A DNA stretch of 64,000 nt. It comes from JANNMJ01 sp031425525 (lineage in GTDB: Bacteria; Bacteroidota; Bacteroidia; Cytophagales; Hymenobacteraceae). The notes below the pieces were generated by a model, which had not been told where the DNA came from, did not search any database, and saw nothing but the letters and a program-made list of their open reading frames with translations. Shown here in pieces: positions 47,705 to 56,559 of this stretch. The stretch is taken from assembly GCA_031425525.1 (NCBI GenBank), contig JANPJM010000059.1, forward strand, positions 62,001-126,000. Direction: 5' to 3'. The first letter of the stretch is position 1. Each line of letters opens with the position of its first letter. Both the position numbers and the translations under genes were made by a program.

Positions 47705-49558
47705 TTAGTACCGCTCCAGCAGCCGATGCGTGCGGGCGGGCAGGTGGCGCGCATCCAGCACGAGCAAGCCGTCGAGGGCGTTGGAGAAGGCGGGGTCGCG
47801 GTTGAAGCCGATGAAGCGCCCGTTTTGGCGCAGGTACTGGCGGAGCAAAATGGGTACGCCGAGGCCGCCCGGTTCGATGGTGGCCACCAGCCGGTCGAGG
47901 GTGTCGAGGGCGTCGGGGCCGGGCAGCAGGTCGGCGGGGTTGGGGGCGTCGGCGGGTGGGTGGTAGCGGAACGGCTTGCGCGGGCGCACGTGCCGGGCCA
48001 GCTCAGGGTCGAAGAAATGACGCTCGATGTACTGCGTGAGGAGCGCTTTGGAGAGGTCGGAAAACCGGTTGGAAATGCTCACCGGGCCAATCAGGTAGCG
48101 GCATTCGGGGTGCTGGCCGAGCCACGCGGCCAAGCCTTTCCAGAGCAGCGCCAACGGTAGCGGTTGGCGCTGATATTCGGCCCGAATCCAGGAGCGGCCC
48201 AGCTCCAAGGATTCGCGAAGGAGTGGTTTCAGCGCCTTTTTCATCCGAAACAACGAATGCAGATACAAGCCGCGCTTACCGTGCTGCTTGAGGATGGCGC
48301 GCCCCGGCCCCAGGCGGTACGCGCCTACGAGGCGTCGCGCATCGCGGTCGTAGAGGAACAGATGGCGGTAGTAATCGTCGTACGAATCGAGGTCGAGGGC
48401 GCGGCCCGTGCCCTCGCCCACCGCGCGGAACGTCAGTTCGCGCAGCCGCCCGATTTCGCGCAGCACATTCGGTATTTCGCCCGATTTCGCCACGTACACC
48501 TCCCAGTTACGGGCGTGAACGAGCAGCCGTCCCGCGCGCAACCCGGCCAGATCGGCTTCGATGAGGGTGGCATCCGTTTCGGCCACCACCTGGGGCAGCG
48601 CCCGCTGTTCGGGCAACGGGGCTTCGCCGGGCAGCCAGTCTTCGACGGCGCCGAGCCAGCGTTCGCCGAGGCGGGTCAGACGTGAGGGGGTGACGGCCGG
48701 GGCCACCGAATGGTCATCGGACGGGTGGCCGTTGGGGTCGGCGGCGGGGCCGCAGTTTAGGCCCTGCGCCAGCACCCGCGCCCGCAGGTAGGGCAGGCGT
48801 TGCTCGTCGGGGAGGGCGAGGAGGTCGGCGGGCCGCACGGGAACCCCGATGCGCACCCGAATGGTGTGGCCGCGCTTGTTGAGCAGTTCGGCCGGGAGGC
48901 GCACCGTGCGCAGGAATGGATGCACCAGACTCAGCCACTGAAAGGCCGTGCTGTTGTGGCCGCTGATCCAGACGGGTACCGCCGGCACGCGCGCGCGGGT
49001 CAGCAGACGCCCGGCCGTGGGGTGCCACGCGCCCTCGATACTCGCGCCGAACGGCACGGTCGGGTGCGCCACCTCGCCCGACGGAAACAGCAGGAGCGGT
49101 ACGTCGTTGTGGAGCCGCCGGAGCAGCTCGCGCACGCCGTTGGTGTTGCGGGCGGGGTCGGCGGGGTCGGGGTCTACCAGCAGCAAATACTCGCTTACCA
49201 CGGCCAGTAGCGGGCGGAGGCGCTCGGTGGCGACCGCCACCAGGTCGGGCCGGGCGCGGTGCAGTACGTGCAGCAACACCAGGCCGTCGAGGATGCCCGA
49301 CGGGTGGTTCGCGACGGCCACGAACGCGCCCGCCGCCGGTAGTCGGCGCAACTCGGCGGGGTCGAAAACGACGTGTACGCCCAACTCGGTCAGTACGGCG
49401 TCGATGAACGCGGCGCCGCGCAAATGGGCAATTTTCTCGTAAAGCGCTTGCATTTCGCCCAAGCCGGTGAACCGGTCGAGAGTGGGCCGCAGTGCTTGCC
49501 GCGCCCGCGCGCCCATGGCGGCGGGATAAGGGAGGGCCGAGTCGGGAAATAGTACCAT
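47705..49558 (-). CDS. bifunctional OlsF-like acyltransferase (ornithine or related aminolipid synthesis)
   Basis: A 617-aa protein. The N-terminal half is a PlsC-type 1-acylglycerol acyltransferase-like domain: VANHPSGILDGLVLL (H-x5-D), LLLFPSGEVAHPTVPFG. The C-terminal half is a GNAT-type N-acyltransferase: REIGRLRELTFRAVGEGTG, LDLDSYDDYYRHLFLYD, RRLVGAYRLGPGRAILKQH, LIGPVSISNRFSDLSK. This order matches OlsF of Flavobacterium and Serratia, which makes ornithine lipid from ornithine without phosphate. The ATG at 49558 is preferred over a TTG at 49588. Aminolipid head group (ornithine or glycine) is inferred. Confidence 0.82.
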   Translation of the reverse strand: MVLFPDSALPYPAAMGARARQALRPTLDRFTGLGEMQALYEKIAHLRGAAFIDAVLTELGVHVVFDPAELRRLPAAGAFVAVANHPSGILDGLVLLHVLHRARPDLVAVATERLRPLLAVVSEYLLLVDPDPADPARNTNGVRELLRRLHNDVPLLLFPSGEVAHPTVPFGASIEGAWHPTAGRLLTRARVPAVPVWISGHNSTAFQWLSLVHPFLRTVRLPAELLNKRGHTIRVRIGVPVRPADLLALPDEQRLPYLRARVLAQGLNCGPAADPNGHPSDDHSVAPAVTPSRLTRLGERWLGAVEDWLPGEAPLPEQRALPQVVAETDATLIEADLAGLRAGRLLVHARNWEVYVAKSGEIPNVLREIGRLRELTFRAVGEGTGRALDLDSYDDYYRHLFLYDRDARRLVGAYRLGPGRAILKQHGKRGLYLHSLFRMKKALKPLLRESLELGRSWIRAEYQRQPLPLALLWKGLAAWLGQHPECRYLIGPVSISNRFSDLSKALLTQYIERHFFDPELARHVRPRKPFRYHPPADAPNPADLLPGPDALDTLDRLVATIEPGGLGVPILLRQYLRQNGRFIGFNRDPAFSNALDGLLVLDARHLPARTHRLLERY

Positions 49559-49663
49559 TCCGAAGTGCGAACGTGTGACGTTTCGCAAACTTCGGGGTAG
49601 CAGGTTAGCAGCGTGTTAGCTGGATGTTAAGGTTTTGCGCGGGGGCACTCGCCTCAGGCCGAA

Positions 49664-49736
49664 ACGTAGGGTGAAGCGAAGCTCCGCCACCCTGCAAGCA
49701 ACCCGCCCGAGGCGGAGTTGGCGCTCCACCTCACGT
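49664..49736. repeat. diverged copy of the 47614 inverted-repeat element (copy 2)
   Basis: ACGTAGGGTGAAGCGAAGCT at the left end and AGGCGGAGTTGGCGCTCCAC near the right end match the 47614 element imperfectly. It lies between OlsF and the outer-membrane protein gene. Confidence 0.7.
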
Positions 49737-49821
49737 ACCGATCAAAAACACCAAACCCCGGCGAGCCGATTATGATCGAGCCGCCGGGGTTGCCGTCGCC
49801 AGGTTGCGGTGCCAAATGTGG

Positions 49822-51132
49822 CTAGCGCATCGCCATCGCCGAATCGTGGCGCACGCGGCCGTATTTCTTGCTCTTGATATTGGAGCGGTGATTGACCACA
49901 TTCCAGCCGAAGGCGATGACGTTGGCTTGCGGCCCCCGGTCTTTCCGAAACACTTCGTTGAGGTTGTAGGTGGCAAATAATTCGTGGCCGAAAATGCTGA
50001 TCGAGCCGGTCAGGCCGTACTGAAAATCCTGGAGGTTGAACGAGCCGCGCTCCTTTACTTTCTTAGTGTCGCCGTCGAGCTGGTATTTTTCTTTGGTGCG
50101 GGCGCTGAGGCGGTACCCGGCAAAACCACCCGCCGCCACGGCTACAGTCTCCAGGCCTTGGTCGTTGCGGAAGCGCAGCCCAAGTTGCAGGGGCACCTGC
50201 ACGGCCGTGGTCGCGAGCTTGCTCTTGTCGAGTTGGCGGCCGTCGGGGGCGGTTTGCAGCTTCGTCACGCCTTCGGCATTGACCCACTGGCGGTTGCCGT
50301 CGATCATATAATTATGGAAGGCGAAATCGACGCCGTAGCGCACGAAAGCGGCTGATTTCACGTCTTTCCGCAGCCGCGTATCGGCCAGGTAGCCGAGGTG
50401 GGCGTACCGCGAACCCCAGTTATCGAGCGAAATGGGCACTTGCGTGGGCGTGGCCGCGCCGGCCAGTTGCGCCGATTCGGCATTGACGAGCGTGTTTAGG
50501 CCGAAGCCAAAGCTCAAAAACGAATTGGTGCGGTCTTCGTCTTCGCGCTGGCGGCGCGCCTCGCGGGCGGCTTCTTCGCGGGCATCTTCGAGCGAATCGG
50601 CGATGGCGGCGCGGCGGCCTACCCGCACGGTGGTGGTGCCGTTGGCGTTTTCCTGCACCCGCACGCCGGCCCCCGCAATGCGCACGTGCGCCGAGGAGGT
50701 ACCGTCGCTGCCTTCCGCCACATTGATGCTGATCGCGGAGCCCACATCGACGTGCGTGCTGGTGGTGGCGGGCTGGTTGTTGGCGCGGTTATACACCACG
50801 ACGCGCAGCTTTTCGGGGGCATTGGGGTTGTTGAGGTCGCGGGCGGGCGAAAACTCCATCGTGGTGCGCCCGGCATCGCCGGCGGCGCGGCACACGGTCT
50901 GGGCTTGGGTGATGTAGCGGTCGAGCAACACCATCAACGAATCCATCTTGTAGGCGCGCAGCTTGCGCAGCTCCTCCGGGTTCTTCACGAAGAGCGTCAT
51001 CGTGGCGCCGTCCGAGAGTTTGACCTGAATGGTATCGGTAGGGTTGGCGGCCACGTTGCTGGCCGTGCCGAGCGCGGTGAGCAGGACGGCACCGGCGCAG
51101 AGGGAGGGCAGGTGAAAAATTTGGCGGGACAT
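49822..51132 (-). CDS. outer-membrane beta-barrel protein with coiled-coil segment
   Basis: A 436-aa protein. Signal peptide (SLCAGAVLLTALGTASNVAA). An N-terminal soluble part, an Arg/Glu-rich coiled coil (DSLEDAREEAAREARRQRED) and a C-terminal barrel-like region with repeated aromatic strands (VRYGVDFAFHNYMID, TVAVAAGGFAGYRLSART, IFGHELFATYNLNEVF). The last gene of the minus-strand operon after an ECF sigma factor and an anti-sigma-like protein. Envelope-stress-related export is a plausible but unproved role. Confidence 0.75.
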   Translation of the reverse strand: MSRQIFHLPSLCAGAVLLTALGTASNVAANPTDTIQVKLSDGATMTLFVKNPEELRKLRAYKMDSLMVLLDRYITQAQTVCRAAGDAGRTTMEFSPARDLNNPNAPEKLRVVVYNRANNQPATTSTHVDVGSAISINVAEGSDGTSSAHVRIAGAGVRVQENANGTTTVRVGRRAAIADSLEDAREEAAREARRQREDEDRTNSFLSFGFGLNTLVNAESAQLAGAATPTQVPISLDNWGSRYAHLGYLADTRLRKDVKSAAFVRYGVDFAFHNYMIDGNRQWVNAEGVTKLQTAPDGRQLDKSKLATTAVQVPLQLGLRFRNDQGLETVAVAAGGFAGYRLSARTKEKYQLDGDTKKVKERGSFNLQDFQYGLTGSISIFGHELFATYNLNEVFRKDRGPQANVIAFGWNVVNHRSNIKSKKYGRVRHDSAMAMR

Positions 51133-51258
51133 CTGGAGGTAGTGGGGGAGAAAACGACGGGTGGAGGAAAGAAGGCGCCAGCGCGCCCGGCCCGGTGTTT
51201 TAAGCGAAGCGGTAGGAGGAAGTAGAAGTAAGCAAATCGCGGAGGCTAGGGCGCTGCC

Positions 51259-52326
51259 TTACAGCGAGATGGTCTTGCGAATCGGCCGCCCGGCGACATT
51301 TGTTTCGAGTGTGAGCTGCCCGTCGGCGCGGTCGTCGGCGCCATCGAGGCGCTGCCGGACTTGCCCCAGCGCCCGCCGCAGCAACGAGTGCGGGTTGGCG
51401 ATGCGCAGCTCGCGGCCGGTGGCGCGCGCCACCCACTGCCCCACGTTGCCATCGACGGGGAGGTTGCGCTCGTCGTCGGCGGTGGCGGTGCGGTCGGCCA
51501 AATCGTTTGCCGAGACGTTGCGGAAACCCGCCGAATGCGCCACGGCCTCCGGGGCCGGCCGAATCGTGATTTCGATTACGGCTTCGTTCAGAGGGTCGGC
51601 GGCCGGGTTGGTACCGGCCACCTCTTCGGCTACCGGGCGAGTGGGTGCGGCAGAAGTAGTTGCCGAAGCGGCGGCGGCGCGGGAAGTCCGGCGTGCCGAG
51701 GCACTCGCCACCACCGACCCGGTGCGCGCCGAAGCCGAAGCCGTAACCGGCGCTTTTACCTCAACAGCCATTGCTACGGAAGGACCTTCAGTAGCTGTTT
51801 CAGCAGGTGCATTCTTCAATGCATTCGGGGCATTCGGGGTTACGCTCGACGGCGGCGTCATCGTCGTCAGGGCGGCGGGCCGCACCGACGAAGCGCTGGG
51901 CGCTACGGCAACCGTGTTCAGTACGTCACGCACCGGGCTGGTCGCACCGGTAATTGTGCTGTATCCTTCCTCAATTTCAGTGGCATTTTGCTGCACCATC
52001 AAGGCGCCTCCGCCCACGAACAGCAGCACGGCGGCGGCGGCGCGCAGGGCCGGCCGTTGCCACCAGGGAGCGGCCATCGGCGCGGGCCGGGCCGCCCCCA
52101 AGGCGCCCCCACCGCGCGAGGCCGTCATGAACGGCGCGGCGCGCGGGGCGGCGATTTCGGAGGAGCGCAAAAAGGCGGGCAATTCATCGTCGGCATCATC
52201 ATCGGCGGCGGCAGCGGCGGCCGTCGCCATCCGTTGCTGCACGTCGGCCCAGGCACTCGGCCGGGGCGGCGATTGCTGATCGGCGAGCCCGCGCCGAAAC
52301 AGCTCATCAAGTTCTTCGGGCTTCAT
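51259..52326 (-). CDS. anti-sigma-factor-like single-pass membrane protein
   Basis: A 355-aa protein. An acidic cytoplasmic N-terminus with a zinc-free anti-sigma-like start (MKPEELDELFRRGLADQQSP, PPRPSAWADVQQRM), one transmembrane segment (WWQRPALRAAAAVLLFVGGG), and a Ser/Ala/Pro-rich periplasmic region with a beta-type domain near the end (ARTGREL-like stretch AVEIRADGQ-type). It lies between the ECF sigma factor gene and the outer-membrane protein gene on the same strand. The anti-sigma role is inference from operon position and topology. Confidence 0.65.
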   Translation of the reverse strand: MKPEELDELFRRGLADQQSPPRPSAWADVQQRMATAAAAAADDDADDELPAFLRSSEIAAPRAAPFMTASRGGGALGAARPAPMAAPWWQRPALRAAAAVLLFVGGGALMVQQNATEIEEGYSTITGATSPVRDVLNTVAVAPSASSVRPAALTTMTPPSSVTPNAPNALKNAPAETATEGPSVAMAVEVKAPVTASASARTGSVVASASARRTSRAAAASATTSAAPTRPVAEEVAGTNPAADPLNEAVIEITIRPAPEAVAHSAGFRNVSANDLADRTATADDERNLPVDGNVGQWVARATGRELRIANPHSLLRRALGQVRQRLDGADDRADGQLTLETNVAGRPIRKTISL

Positions 52327-52363
52327 TTTTCGTACGTCTGGCTGGGAGGGGGAGGAGAGAGTG

Positions 52364-52496
52364 TTTCGTTTTTCGTTTTTCGTTTTTCGTTAACCGTTGA
52401 TCGGTTGAGGAAAAACCCGGTAAACGAAAACCGGCGGAGGATTAACGGGTAGTACTTGAAGCCAATCGGTTATCGAATAACGAAAACCGATCAACG
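52364..52496. repeat. TTTTTCG heptamer array and 12-bp inverted repeat
   Basis: TTTTTCG/TTTCGTT heptamers repeat from about 52364 to 52390. CGTTGATCGGTT (52395-52406) and its complement (52485-52496) form an inverted repeat spanning the gap between the anti-sigma-like and sigma genes. Similar heptamers occur inside the LTA-synthase-type gene. Confidence 0.7.
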
Positions 52497-52499
52497 ACC

Positions 52500-53093
52500 T
52501 CAAAACGCCAACATCATTTTCCCGGCGGGTGCCGGGGCGTAAGCAGCGGTTTGCGGGGCGTGCTGACCGCGCCGGGCCAGGAGGTTTTGGAGCATTGCGC
52601 GGGCTTTGGAAAGTTGTGATTTTGAGGTTCCTTCGGTGATGCCGAGCATCTCGGCGATTTCCTGGTGGCCGTAGCCTTCGATGGCGTAAAGCGTGAATAC
52701 GGTACGATAGCCGGTGGGTAGCGTTTCGAGGAGCGCGAGGAGGTCGGCGGCGGCCATATCGCTTTCGGCGGTGGGGGCTTCGGCGGCGGCGGCGGCCCCG
52801 GCGTAATCATCGACCGACGCGTGCAGCGGTTCGCGTTTCCGCAGCAGCCGCAGACTTTCGTGGACCATAATCCGCCGCACCCAGCCTTCAAAAGACCCCC
52901 GCCCCTCAAATTGCACCACGTACTTGAACACCTTGACGAAGCCCCCCACGAGCGCGTCTTCGGCTTCCAGTTCGTCGCGCAGGTAGCGGCGGCACACGGC
53001 CAGCATCCTCGGCGAGAGGCGCTGGTATAGCTGTTCCTGGGCGCGGCTGTTGCCTTCGCGCAGGGCCGGCAGAAGGGCGTCGAGATCGGTCAC
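52500..53093 (-). CDS. ECF-type RNA polymerase sigma factor
   Basis: A 197-aa sigma-70 family protein of the ECF group. Region 2: EQLYQRLSPRMLAVCRRYLR and VGGFVKVFKYVVQFEGRGSF, GWVRRIMVHESLRLLR. Region 4: LPTGYRTVFTLYAIEGYGHQ and EIAEMLGITEGTSKSQLSKA (HTH). It is the first gene of a three-gene minus-strand operon, followed by an anti-sigma-like protein and an outer-membrane protein, the usual layout for a cell-surface signalling module. Divergent from the sulfatase gene. Confidence 0.88.
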   Translation of the reverse strand: MTDLDALLPALREGNSRAQEQLYQRLSPRMLAVCRRYLRDELEAEDALVGGFVKVFKYVVQFEGRGSFEGWVRRIMVHESLRLLRKREPLHASVDDYAGAAAAAEAPTAESDMAAADLLALLETLPTGYRTVFTLYAIEGYGHQEIAEMLGITEGTSKSQLSKARAMLQNLLARRGQHAPQTAAYAPAPAGKMMLAF

Positions 53094-53281
53094 GGTTCTT
53101 TCAGCGGGTTGGCCGGGGCGGTGGGGGCGCGCCGGGTGGGGGGTATGGCCGGTAGAGCAAACCCCTTACGGTGAGGTTGCCTAAAGATGAAGTTTGTTGC
53201 GAAATTATCGATGGGGGCGCTGGGCAATCGAAAGCACCACCTGCCCGCAATAGACTCGTACCCCAATGCCGTAAGCGCCGT

Positions 53282-53335
53282 TTGGTAAGTTGAGGGGTGA
53301 TAAGTTTACAAACTTATCACCCCTCAACTTACCAA
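53282..53335. repeat. perfect palindrome with 26-bp arms in a divergent promoter region
   Basis: Arms 53282-53307 and 53310-53335 are exactly complementary around AC. It lies between the divergently transcribed sigma-factor gene and sulfatase gene, so a regulatory function is possible; it could also be a repeat relic like that at 15221. Confidence 0.8.
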
Positions 53336-53380
53336 GTTTGCCTTACCTACCTCGCTGTCCTTCCGCGCGCCTACCGCCCG

Positions 53381-53388
53381 TAGCTTTG
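53381..53388 (+). promoter_or_regulatory. TAGCTTTG promoter box of the LTA-synthase-type gene
   Basis: An exact TAnnTTTG match ending 7 nt before the ATG at 53396, so transcription should start at or next to the start codon. Confidence 0.6.
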
Positions 53389-53395
53389 CCCCCGG

Positions 53396-55351
53396 ATGCC
53401 AGAAGCCCCTGTTGTAGTTGATTCTTCGCGCCGCGCCGCGCGCCGGGCGCTTGCGCTGCCGGTGGTGTACTGGCTGTATTGGGTGCTGTTTTTTGGGGTG
53501 GCCCGCGCCGTTTTCCTCCTCTGGAATCTGCCCCAGACGGCGGCGCTGCCCGGCGCCGACATTGCCCGCACCTTCCTGTACGGGCTGCGGCTCGATGCCT
53601 CGCTGGCGGCCTATTTCGCGCTGCCGGCGGTGGTGGGGTTGGCGCTTGGCGGGCGGCTGCCGCCGGGGCGGGTAGGGGCGCGGCTGCTGATGGCCTACTC
53701 CGTGTTGTTGCTGCTGCTGAGCGCGTTAGTGGTGGTGGTCGATGCCGAACTCTACGGCCATTGGGGTTTCCGCATCGATACCACGCTGCTCCAATACCTC
53801 AACACCCCGCGCGAAATGGCGGCGTCGGCGGGCGCCGCGCCCCTCGGCGGGCTGGTGCTGCTGTACGTGGTGCTGGTGGCGGCCGGGTGGTGGGGGTGGC
53901 AAGTTTTGAGTTTCGAGTTTCAAGTTTCGAGTGCGATTCAACCGCAAGCCTCGAAACTCGAAACTCAAAACTCAAAACTCAAAACTTTCCTACTCTGCCT
54001 CGCCTACGCGGCTCTGCTCGTGCTGCCGTTGCGCGGGGGGTGGCAGCAGATTCCGGTCAATCAGAGCGATGTGTATTTTTCGGCGCGGCCCTTTGCCAAC
54101 CACGCGGCCGTAAACGCGGGCTGGAATCTGTTGTATTACGCTCTGCGCGGCGAGACGAGCGTGAATCCGTACGAATATTTTCCCGCTGATACCGCGCGGC
54201 AACTCGTGGCGGGATTGAATGCGATAGTGCCCGAAACGCCTACCACATCGCCCGCTGCGCTCCCCGATTCGCTCCGGTTTCTGCGCATCGCGCGGCCCAA
54301 CGTACTCGTGATTATCCTCGAAAGCTTCACGGCGAAGCTCGTCGGCCACCTCGGCGGCGAGGCCGGCGTGACGCCCCAACTCGATTCGGCCGCTGCTGCG
54401 GGCGTCTCGTTTTCGGCCATTTACGCCGCCGGTAATCGGTCTGAAAAGGGGTTGGTGGCGGTGCTGAGTGGGTACCCCAGCCAGACCACCACCTCCATCA
54501 CGAAGGTGCCGCGCAAGGCCGAACACCTGCCGCACCTGGCCCGTCGTCTGCGCGCGGCGGGCTACCGGCGCGCCACGTATTGGTACGGCGGCGAACTGGC
54601 CTTCGCCAACATGAAGGCGTACCTGCTGGCCGGTGGCTACGACCGCCTCTTCGAGAAACGCGACTTCCCGGCGCGGCTCTACGACGAAAAATGGGGCGTC
54701 CGCGACGCCGACCTGCTCCCGCGCCTCGCCGATTCGCTCCGGCGGCAGCGCGCGCCGTGGCTGGCTACGGTGTTCACGCTGTCATCGCATGAGCCGTACG
54801 ATGTGCCCGGCCCGCCCGCGTTTCCCGGCCCCGACGACGAAAATCGTTTCCGCTCGGCCGCCCACTACACCGACCGCGCCGTCGGCCGCCTCCTCGCCAC
54901 CCTCCGCGCCGACCGCCCCCGCTGGGATTCGACCCTCGTTGTCCTCGTCGCCGACCACGGCCACCCGCTCCCCGGCAACACCTCCGAGTCCGAAGTCCGC
55001 AGTTTTCACATTCCGCTCGTGTTCACCGGGGGCGCCGTGCGGCCGGGCTGGCGCGGGCGCACCGTGCCGGTCGTGGGTTCGCAAACCGACCTGCTCGCTA
55101 CGCTTTTCGCCCAGCTTCAACTCCCCACCGCCGAACTGCCCTGGAGCCGCAACCTCCTCCAACCCACCCGCCGCCCGCGAGCGTTCTACGTCTTCAACGA
55201 CGGTTTCGGCCTCGTGCTGCCCACCGGCCACCTGGCGTACGATAACGTCGGGCGCCGCGAAATCCAGCGCGACCAAGCCCTCACGCCCGCCGACGTGCGC
55301 CTCGGCCAAGCGCTGATGCAGACCATGTTTGCTGATTTTCTAAAGCGGTAA
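53396..55351 (+). CDS. LTA-synthase-family sulfatase-like membrane protein
   Basis: A 651-aa protein with about five N-terminal membrane helices and a large alkaline-phosphatase-superfamily sulfatase domain. The domain has NVLVIILESFTAKLVG (metal-binding and nucleophile region; the family Thr/Ser nucleophile is expected near GNRSEKGL), FTLSSHEPYD, and VVLVADHGHPLPGN with the metal-binding DHGH. Family members transfer phosphoglycerol or phosphoethanolamine to cell-surface polymers. An in-frame palindromic insertion (53901-53987) encodes residues about 169-197, beginning SFEFQV and ending in Lys/Leu/Thr repeats, in the loop after the first helices. Promoter at 53381. Confidence 0.82.
   Translation: MPEAPVVVDSSRRAARRALALPVVYWLYWVLFFGVARAVFLLWNLPQTAALPGADIARTFLYGLRLDASLAAYFALPAVVGLALGGRLPPGRVGARLLMAYSVLLLLLSALVVVVDAELYGHWGFRIDTTLLQYLNTPREMAASAGAAPLGGLVLLYVVLVAAGWWGWQVLSFEFQVSSAIQPQASKLETQNSKLKTFLLCLAYAALLVLPLRGGWQQIPVNQSDVYFSARPFANHAAVNAGWNLLYYALRGETSVNPYEYFPADTARQLVAGLNAIVPETPTTSPAALPDSLRFLRIARPNVLVIILESFTAKLVGHLGGEAGVTPQLDSAAAAGVSFSAIYAAGNRSEKGLVAVLSGYPSQTTTSITKVPRKAEHLPHLARRLRAAGYRRATYWYGGELAFANMKAYLLAGGYDRLFEKRDFPARLYDEKWGVRDADLLPRLADSLRRQRAPWLATVFTLSSHEPYDVPGPPAFPGPDDENRFRSAAHYTDRAVGRLLATLRADRPRWDSTLVVLVADHGHPLPGNTSESEVRSFHIPLVFTGGAVRPGWRGRTVPVVGSQTDLLATLFAQLQLPTAELPWSRNLLQPTRRPRAFYVFNDGFGLVLPTGHLAYDNVGRREIQRDQALTPADVRLGQALMQTMFADFLKR
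53901..53987. repeat. palindromic heptamer repeat inserted in frame in a coding sequence
   Basis: The left arm (53901-53931) repeats AGTTTTG/AGTTTCG units and the right arm (53950-53987) carries their complement (CTCGAAACTCGAAACTCAAA and onward). It keeps the reading frame of the LTA-synthase-type gene open and adds about 29 residues. Confidence 0.85.
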
Positions 55352-55430
55352 CGCGAGGCACTAGCCCGCGCTTCAGCAAAAAGGCCCGCCCCGGAATAAA
55401 CCAGAGCGAGCCTAAAAACTAAACCCTCCA

Positions 55431-56303
55431 CTACCTCACCGTAATCTGGCGGGGCGCCCCGCCATTTATGGCCACGGTGGCGAGGTTGTCGCACGGCGCC
55501 GGCGCGGCGCCGGTGGGGTTGTAGTTGAGAACGGCGGTACGGTCGCGGCCGGAGTTCATCACCGTCAGAATACCATCGACGAACACGTTGTAGCACCCCA
55601 CTTCGCGGCGCTTCACCAGCGGATGCGCTGCATCGATGGCCGCCGAATACTGATTGCCGCGCCGGTTTACGCCGTTCGCCGTGCCCCGCACCGTGAAGGT
55701 GGTAGGCTGACCGGGGCCGGCCGTGCGGGTCACGGTGCGGTCGGCGACCCACGTAGCAGTGCGGCCATCGGCGAAGCGGATTTCGCCGCCCGTCACCTGC
55801 ACCCGCCACGCGTTGTAATCGGTGTACGAAATGAGGCGCGTGCCGAGGTGCTGATTATCGTTCACGAAATAGTTCTGGCGCGTAATCGTGACCGTCGCGC
55901 CCGGTGTGTTGGGTATCCCCGCAAACACCGCCGTAAGCTGACCGCGCCGCTGGCGCCCGTCGGTGCAGGTGCAGTTTACGGAGCCGAAATCGATGGTGAG
56001 CGTGCGGGTGGCGGGGTTCCAGGTGCGGGTGGCGCAGCCGCCGGAAGCCGAGCGGCGGTCGGCGGCGGATGAACTGGCATCAATGGCGCGGCTCATATCG
56101 GCGGGCGTATCCTGCTCGATGTTTTCGCCGACTACGGCGTCGTCGTTATCAGCCACGGCGTGGTCTTCCGAGGTAGTCACCAGCTCGTCGAGCGGGGTTA
56201 CGTCGTCTTTTTTGTTTCGGTCGCAGGCGGCGGTGGCGGTCAGCAGAACCACGCCCAAAGCCAGGGCAGACAACCGCGAGAGGAGGGAATTGAAGGACAA
56301 CAT
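55431..56303 (-). CDS. lipoprotein, unknown function
   Basis: A 290-aa protein with a lipoprotein signal (LSRLSALALGVVLLTATAAC, lipobox TAAC). The mature protein begins with an acidic linker (DDVTPLDELVTTSEDHAVAD), then a beta-rich domain with paired Cys (GGCATRTWNPATRTLTIDFG, VNCTCTDGRQRRGQL) and repeated strands (VTGGEIRFADGRTATWVADR). No named domain is recognised. The start at 56303 gives the proper signal sequence. Convergent with the sulfatase gene. Probably an envelope lipoprotein. Confidence 0.72.
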   Translation of the reverse strand: MLSFNSLLSRLSALALGVVLLTATAACDRNKKDDVTPLDELVTTSEDHAVADNDDAVVGENIEQDTPADMSRAIDASSSAADRRSASGGCATRTWNPATRTLTIDFGSVNCTCTDGRQRRGQLTAVFAGIPNTPGATVTITRQNYFVNDNQHLGTRLISYTDYNAWRVQVTGGEIRFADGRTATWVADRTVTRTAGPGQPTTFTVRGTANGVNRRGNQYSAAIDAAHPLVKRREVGCYNVFVDGILTVMNSGRDRTAVLNYNPTGAAPAPCDNLATVAINGGAPRQITVR

Positions 56304-56479
56304 GGGAGGTAAATGGAAAATGAATGGGGGAGAAGAGAAACAAAAATGGCGAAAGCCGAAAACGGATGTAACAGCCAACAGATGAATTGATTAGGGAGAG
56401 AATGACCAACGAAGCGCGACTTCTGCCTCTAAGAGTGGGCGGCGCGGCGCGGGTTTAACAGCCGATTAAAATCAGCATA

Positions 56480-56559
56480 AAAAAGGAGCGCGGGCCTCCG
56501 GCCCGCTCGCTGCGTGGGGCTTATTACGGCAAGCGGGCCGGAGACCCGCTCTCCTTTTT
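56480..56559. repeat. inverted repeat with 28-bp near-perfect arms
   Basis: Arms 56480-56507 and 56532-56559 pair with three mismatches (AAAAAGGAG...CTCCTTTTT). It lies between two divergent genes within a gene-free stretch (56304-56680). Confidence 0.75.
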
